Translations under genes and position numbers: made by a program
NCBI GenBank assembly: GCA_963995505.1
Contig: OZ023189.1
Span: 1,439,155-1,503,154 of the forward strand
DNA from: Hypericum androsaemum
Lineage: Eukaryota > Streptophyta > Magnoliopsida > Malpighiales > Hypericaceae
Direction of reading: 5' to 3'
DNA length: 64,000 nt
Notes under the pieces: model-generated
Told to the model about the DNA's origin: nothing
Database searches by the model: none
Seen by the model: only the letters and a program-made list of their open reading frames with translations
In this document: positions 59,130-64,000 of the stretch, piece after piece
How positions within the stretch are numbered: position 1 is the first letter of the stretch
Layout: every line of letters starts with the position of its first letter

Positions 59130-59990
59130 AACCATCGACCTCTTATTCTCCTCTTCACACATTTGGTTGTCTTTGCTATGTGCACCATCGACCTCGAGTC
59201 AGAGACTAGTTTAGGGCTCAATGTCGTCGCAGTATGTTTGTTGGCTATCCCTTTGGCCAAAAGGGATGGCAGGTATATGCTATGGAAAGCGGGGAGGCCT
59301 TTGTTTCTTGGGATATTGTCTTATTTGAGGACATTTTTTCGTATGTTGACAGCTCCGCTCCACCCGTCCCTCTTCCTTCTCCAGTTTTCCAACCGAGTGC
59401 GGATGTCCCTGGTGTGGTTGATGATGATGTTGCTTCACCGGTTGGAGTGGAGTCTGGATGCTCTCCTGCCAGGGTGAGCAACCCGGTTGACCTGACTGTT
59501 GATCTAAGTTCGGGTGCCACTCCCAATATCGATGCTCGTTGTGGTGCTGAGCTTGCGTGTTATCCAGCGACTGACGTGGAGCAAGAGTCTAATGTTGTTG
59601 CGAACCCATTGACCTAAATAGTGGCTCGTCGGAAGAAGGGAATCTACCGAGTAGTGCTCCCACACTTGGGCGGGGACATCGTCCTGGTACACTTCCAACC
59701 AAACTACGCATGCTGCCCCTAGGCATCCCCTGCTGCCACCCCACATCGGTCTTCGTCCTCAACTATGGTCTATCCTATTGCAAATTACATATTTAGTGCT
59801 AACTTTATCTTGCGTCATAGGCAATTTGTGACAGATATCACACATGGGCATGAACCGGCCACATTGGAGGGATGCCATGCAAAAGAAAATTGACGGTCTT
59901 GAACGGAATGGAACCTAGACGTTAAAACCATTATCTCCTGATAAAAAGGCGATCGATTGCAAATGGGTCAGGACTTGTCTGTGTATCGTC
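59130..59990 (+). pseudogene. Copia pol fragment (integrase end to start of reverse transcriptase)
   Basis: LHTFGCLCYVH, then RSMFVGYPFGQKGWQVYAME and SWDIVLFEDIFSYV are the integrase C-terminal region. A Pro/Val/Asp-rich linker follows, then VTDITHGHEPATLEGCHAKE and KAIDCKW, the block before the reverse transcriptase palm. The fragment ends at about 59985, where non-coding sequence begins. It follows the LINE remnant on the same strand with about 10-40 bp between them. Confidence 0.8.
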
Positions 59991-60159
59991 CGTGTATTAG
60001 TGTACTTCCTGTTTAGTAATGTACAAGTGTATCCATGTATTAGGGTTAGGGTTAGGGTTTACTACCACCTACCTATGTAGTCGAAGTTGTATATATACTT
60101 TATGCAATGCTGAATTAATGTTTAACCTTTCTCTCCACAAAATCGTACAAGAAGCAGTA
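59991..60159 (+). repeat. Possible LTR remnant with TTAGGG triplet
   Basis: AT-rich sequence containing three TTAGGG units in a row (about 60043-60060) and a run TATATATACTTTATGCAATG. It directly follows the Copia pol fragment. By position it may be a deleted element's LTR, but no second copy exists here for proof. Confidence 0.3.
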
Positions 60160-60354
60160 TTCTGATCACCATCTTTCAGCCAAGTCAACCTGTTTTTTCT
60201 GTCTAAGAAATGTACTCTGCCTTTCAAGCATCTCATTGTATGACTTTAGAGCTGCTGCCTCCTCACTTACCAACATCTCCTGTGGACCCTCCTCACTAAT
60301 ACGCATCTGAATTGCATCCAAGGCCTCGGCAGCCTCTCGCAACCACACTCGCAC
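60160..60354 (-). pseudogene. LINE ORF2 fragment (linker between endonuclease and reverse transcriptase)
   Basis: Sixty-two residues, LREAAEALDAIQMRISEEGP then EEAAALKSYNEMLERQSTFL and RQKKQVDLAERW. This resembles the plant L1 segment that normally ends in L-R-Q-K-S-R-x-x-W-L-K-x-G-D. It is on the strand opposite to the LINE remnant at 57.8-59.1 kb. It is short and has no neighbours of the same element. Confidence 0.55.
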
Positions 60355-60359
60355 ATCAT

Positions 60360-60786
60360 AAGAGAGAAATTAACTACTTATTTTAGAAGATTGGTATATG
60401 TGGTCACCAAAGGAGATAATCTTGCATCGCCCTTCTTCTACTGAATTAGTTCAACAACAATATTAAATATTAAATAAAACTTTGTTAATGTCTACTCAAA
60501 TTTAAATCAACCACTCCTCTTATTTAATTGAAAAGGTTGGGTAATAATAGTGCATTTCAACACTAGTTTCCAATAACATATAAGTTAATTGTGTTCTCCA
60601 GTAATATTTTTATGGGCCCCATCTAGCCTAATAGGGTTAAGGTCAATGATGTCACTTTCCCTCTAATAGAGGGGCAATTAATCGTCTATCAGCCGCCAAG
60701 TCATTACGGGAAACGACAGGAGAACATCTGAACATGTTAACATAAATAAAATGATAATTAAATAATAATTCATTTGTTGTCACTAA
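60360..60786. other. Intergenic stretch before the tRNA gene
   Basis: AT-rich, nothing recognised apart from a small inverted repeat (CCCTCTAATAGAGGG, 60660-60674). It provides the 5' flank of the tRNA gene. Confidence 0.5.
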
Positions 60787-60858
60787 TCCATTGTCGTCCA
60801 GTGGTTAGGATATCTGGCTTTCACCCAGGAGACCCGGGTTCAATTCCCGGCAATGGAA
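60787..60858 (+). tRNA. tRNA-Glu (UUC anticodon)
   Basis: 72 nt folding as a standard cloverleaf. Acceptor stem TCCATTG pairs perfectly with CAATGGA, with discriminator A. The D arm contains GTGGTTAGGAT. The anticodon stem TCTGG/CCAGG encloses the loop CTTTCAC with anticodon TTC. The T arm is CCGGG-TTCAATT-CCCGG, giving a good B box. There is no intron and no encoded CCA. It is followed two bases later by T7 (60861-60867), a Pol III terminator. It looks like a functional nuclear tRNA gene. Confidence 0.97.
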
Positions 60859-60860
60859 CC

Positions 60861-60867
60861 TTTTTTT
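60861..60867 (+). terminator. Pol III terminator of the tRNA-Glu gene
   Basis: Run of seven T residues directly after the tRNA 3' end (CC then TTTTTTT). Confidence 0.9.
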
Positions 60868-61352
60868 AAAACGTTCATATTTTTTTGGGGACATTAAGAA
60901 ACAGAAACCTAGCGTACGCAAATAGCGGTCTATACATTATATACCATTCTATGTATGTTTACTTTTTGTTACCAGGACTATCTACTGTGTCAACTCTATG
61001 GTCAGCAGGAACATATTTCCAAGCATCCGTCGTGTTATCATTCGTAATACTTGAATTTATATCAGTCACGGATAAGCAAGTAATCACCTCTTACAATTAT
61101 TCTAGGCATTTCAAATAGCATGTGAGAAAATGGTAATTGAGAAACTCTCCGTGGAACTCCTTTTTTCCCGGGGTCTTAAAAGGCCTAAACATAAGGCATT
61201 TCCAAATGCCGATCAAAGTGTCAACTCTTATTTCAAAAGGCAGGGGAAGTAGAGTAGTTTTCCGCCTGTGCTATCTATGGTACACAGAGAATGGAATTTC
61301 CAACCAAACCTACCAAGGAAAAATGGCCTAAGAATTACGATTAGCTTGTTGT
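60868..61352. other. Region between tRNA-Glu and the invertase gene
   Basis: No domain in the open frames. The right part should contain the 3' UTR of the invertase gene. Confidence 0.4.
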
Positions 61353-61463
61353 CTCGGCAATTCCAAGATGAGGATCTCTTTAGGACAGGCTTCATTTGCT
61401 TGTCTGTTGTCTCAGCAATTCCAAGATGAGGATCTCTTTAGGACAGGCTTCATTTGCTTGTCT
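61353..61463. repeat. 58-bp tandem duplication at the 3' end of the invertase CDS
   Basis: Unit 1 is 61353-61410 and unit 2 is 61411-61463 (nearly complete). Unit 2 encodes the last residues ([15 protein letters not shown]) and the stop. Unit 1 repeats the same coding text in the 3' UTR but has CGA where the stop codon TGA is in unit 2. Confidence 0.93.
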
Positions 61464-63978
61464 TCCTCCAGTGAGATCATCCCCAAGTGCGAAGGATCCT
61501 CCAGCATCATCTTCGCCACCAGGTATCCTGCAATTGACCAGGTCTGGTATTTCCTGGCCTGCTTCCCAATGTATCTTCCGAGCTTGCCGTCGTAGTACTC
61601 TGGCCAGCTATCCTTCAGGAGACGTGTCTCGGCAAGGTCTATCGCCTTCCTTGCGATTTGTGGCCGTCCAGTTTTGATGCATGCAGCAGTTAGCATCCAT
61701 AGAAGGACTGCATCCAACAAATGGACCAGAGTATTAGTCAACGGAAAATCTAGTTGCAGAGCATGAAATGGTGCTCGACTTTCCGCTAAGCAAGGATCTA
61801 AAATCAGGTATTCTACTCAGGGAAATTATCTATATGGGACTTGCTTCTTGGTTATAGCATTTTTGGAAATATGCTCCTGCAGATCACCATAGAGTGAACG
61901 TCCTGCTTGAATTTCGTGCTCATTGAATTCCATTCAATGACATAAGACTAAAGTGAACGTCTTTAGCAGTAACACAGCTGAAGAGTTGTCCAAGTTTCTA
62001 AGATCAAAACTTCCAAGTCTTTTAAATTATGAAGTTGCTTACAGAAAACTTACACGCTTTACTCAGCGTAACAGGATATTCCCTACTTCGAAAATCGCAC
62101 AGCTTAATTGGCTTCACACATTATCATCAGGTCTACAAATTGAAAAAAAGGTTAAACCAAGTCCAGTCCTTCAATTTCCACACAAATGAAAATCGCACAG
62201 CTTAATTGGCTTCACACATTATCATCAGCTTAAAGGGCACAAAACAAATTAGCAGGTGCAATGCTCATAATCAATGTCCACTGCCACATAATCTAACATG
62301 GGGTTTCGAACATAATCCCATGCAAGTTGTCTCAGTATTTTCTGATCGTGATGCAGTCACATGAGTTAAATTACAGTTGTGCAAGTTATTTAAGACGTAG
62401 GGTCAAACCTGGCCAAGATCCTCCGTTGTGGTAGCTCCATCTAGTATTCTTTGGATCACACCCAGTTACGATTCGCCATTCATGACCTTCTATCGCAGGA
62501 TAACAGATTTTCAGAGGCATTTCTCCTACAAGCTCCTCCCACCGAGATTCAAGTAGATCCATGATAGCCATTGATTGCTCTGGAGTTGCGAGTGAGGCCA
62601 ATATAGCAACACAATTTCCCAAAGCAAACCAGCGGAAGTCCATCCTTGCAGGGCTGACATTGCCAATGAAATAACCACCACGAGTTGGCATAAAGTCAAA
62701 CACCCATTCTGGGATTGAATCAGGAATAACGTTGAACTTATTTACTGCAGTGTGAGAGTATTCCTCGGTTTTGTATCTGTATATGTCGTTAAGTTGTTGG
62801 AAGTCAAGCCAGAAATAGTTTCGCATATGGAAGCTCAAGGCATGCAAGCGTTTCACAACTCTCTCGATGAATTCTTTTCCTTCAGTATCCTGCTTCAGTA
62901 TTGTCAAAGAACACCTCAATGCCATGAAAAATAGAGCTTGAATTTCAATTGGATAACCATAAACACCCTGTAAGCAGATCACCAAAAGAACTGAAGTTAA
63001 TATTGTTGCAGGAGTATACTTGCAACTGAAGTGGAAATAGATACAGAAAAACTGACAAGCAGAGATATACAATAAATTTTCCCAATCCCGGGGAGTTTTC
63101 ATTTACCAGCAAAAGTTAGACCACGAACCTCCTGAACCTAGGCACAAGTTCGATGATTATTTGCCAAGGGTGGAAAAACACAATGGTACATAAAAGGATG
63201 TGTACAAAGTAAAAAATGCATACTGGACCTTGCTGGTAAATAAAGATCTGATTCAACCACAAGATTGAGTTACACTTCAAATTTTCTAAAATCATTTGCT
63301 TTTAACTGACTGACAAGATTAAGGCTGGAGGTTTGCGTCATGTATTCATCCAATAGGGCATTCAAATGTTTAAAAGACACCTAAACAATGACGTTAAAAG
63401 CATATCCCTCGGGTGAAAAAAGAAACCAATTGCAATGTAGTGCTTTTAATTTGTAATAAGTTCAAGCTCAGATAGGATCTAACAATCACTTTTATGGAAA
63501 TTATCTAGTGTTCGTATGTCAGGGGAGATTAGTTAAGTCATCCTACCATTCTCCGATCAATCATAGAGCATCCATCAGCACAAAGCAGAGTAGGGAATGT
63601 ATCAAATCCTTCTGATAGACACAAAGACAATATAAGCCTTATCCCCTTTTGGCACGCGGGCGTCTCCGCCAGAGACATGTCCCCTGTAGACTTTGTATAA
63701 GCACGGAGTAGAATGATCCACCAGAAACCAGAGTCAACTGGAGCAACTCTTCCAATTGCACTCTCACCAAAATCAGCGATCAGGGTATCCGTTTTCCTTT
63801 CAGGATCATGAAGAACTTTGAAACTGGCTGGCATAGCCCCTTCCCCAAGCTTAAAGCGATCAATGCGCTTTTCCCAGCCTTGAAGATAGAGCGTCTTCAG
63901 AAGGAAGTTCTTTACAATGTCAGGCTCTCCATTCATCAAAAAAGCCAAGGCACTGGGAACAAAATCACGTACAAATAC
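61412..63978 (-). CDS. Alkaline/neutral invertase (GH100), 3' part
   Basis: Partial gene; the 5' exons lie right of the window. Exons on the minus strand are 63978-63547, 62967-62409 and 61707-61412, all in frame with GT-AG introns, giving 428 visible residues. It hydrolyses sucrose to glucose and fructose at near-neutral pH. Signature text: [20 protein letters not shown] at the first visible exon's start, [20 protein letters not shown] followed by [17 protein letters not shown], the [20 protein letters not shown] and [20 protein letters not shown] blocks, and [30 protein letters not shown] and [20 protein letters not shown]. The aspartate in APVDSGFWW and the glutamate in WPEYYDG are family-invariant and lie where catalytic acids are reported. 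The ending KRSSSWNC resembles the cytosolic (beta) clade, whose C-termini end near SWTC. No signal or transit peptide can be judged without the 5' exons. Confidence 0.95.
62090..62228. repeat. 41-bp direct repeat in the last intron of the invertase gene
   Basis: Identical 41-bp copies at 62090-62130 and 62188-62228, beginning GAAAATCGCACAGCTTAATT, separated by 57 bp. Non-coding. Confidence 0.97.
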
Positions 63979-64000
63979 CTACAAAATAAGCACGACAATT

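Noticed and set aside
60043..60060. TTAGGG triplet considered as interstitial telomere DNA
   Set aside because: Plant telomeres are usually TTTAGGG; three units in an LTR-like context are not enough to call it telomeric.

Overview
The window is nuclear DNA of a land plant, most likely a eudicot; I cannot name the species. The evidence is seven intron-bearing plant genes (RMR-type RING ligase, PDIL5-2, CCA-adding enzyme, nepenthesin-type aspartyl protease, a small mitochondrial COX7c-like protein, a class I TCP factor, an alkaline/neutral invertase), AT-rich intergenic DNA, and plant transposon families (Cassandra, chromovirus Gypsy, Copia, MULE, plant L1).

Layout. 1-2140 (+): 3' part of an RMR/PA-TM-RING ligase gene. 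3949-7669 (-): PDIL5-2, five exons, flanked by an inverted pair of a dispersed repeat. 9337-16760 (-): CCA tRNA nucleotidyltransferase, 14 exons. 18.2-21.4 kb: minisatellite arrays and degenerate repeats. 21596-25645 (+): aspartyl protease whose first intron holds a tandem Cassandra element. 26.7-28.9 kb: a short Copia-like element and a solo LTR. 29497-31997 (+): COX7c-like gene. 33.1-42.3 kb: a MITE, a Cassandra LTR and a full-length Gypsy chromovirus with a TAAAT target duplication. 43153-46620: a MULE with 188-bp inverted ends. 47850-48962 (-): class I TCP gene with an 18S rRNA fragment upstream. 52460-57742: a Copia element with a TTTAT target duplication. 57.8-60.4 kb: L1 and Copia debris. 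60787-60858 (+): tRNA-Glu(UUC). 61412-63978 (-): 3' part of an alkaline/neutral invertase gene.

The host genes look like independent housekeeping or developmental genes; nothing suggests an operon or cluster. The PDI acts in the secretory system, the CCA enzyme matures tRNAs, the COX7c-like protein belongs in mitochondria, the invertase splits sucrose and the TCP protein regulates transcription. All gene models were joined by hand from reading-frame continuity, splice consensus and recalled family sequence. No alignment or transcript data were available.

The most unusual signals are: two short GT-AG inserts inside the gag/protease region of a very young Gypsy element, both of length 3n+1 and both removable without loss of frame; that element's near-identical LTRs despite four coding lesions; a 140-bp host intron bounded by a 16-bp direct repeat (possible recent intron gain); a 34-bp tandem duplication that copies a splice acceptor in the CCA gene; a GC-AG intron in PDIL5-2; and a three-LTR Cassandra array inside an intron. 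I found no sign of a wholly new multi-gene system.
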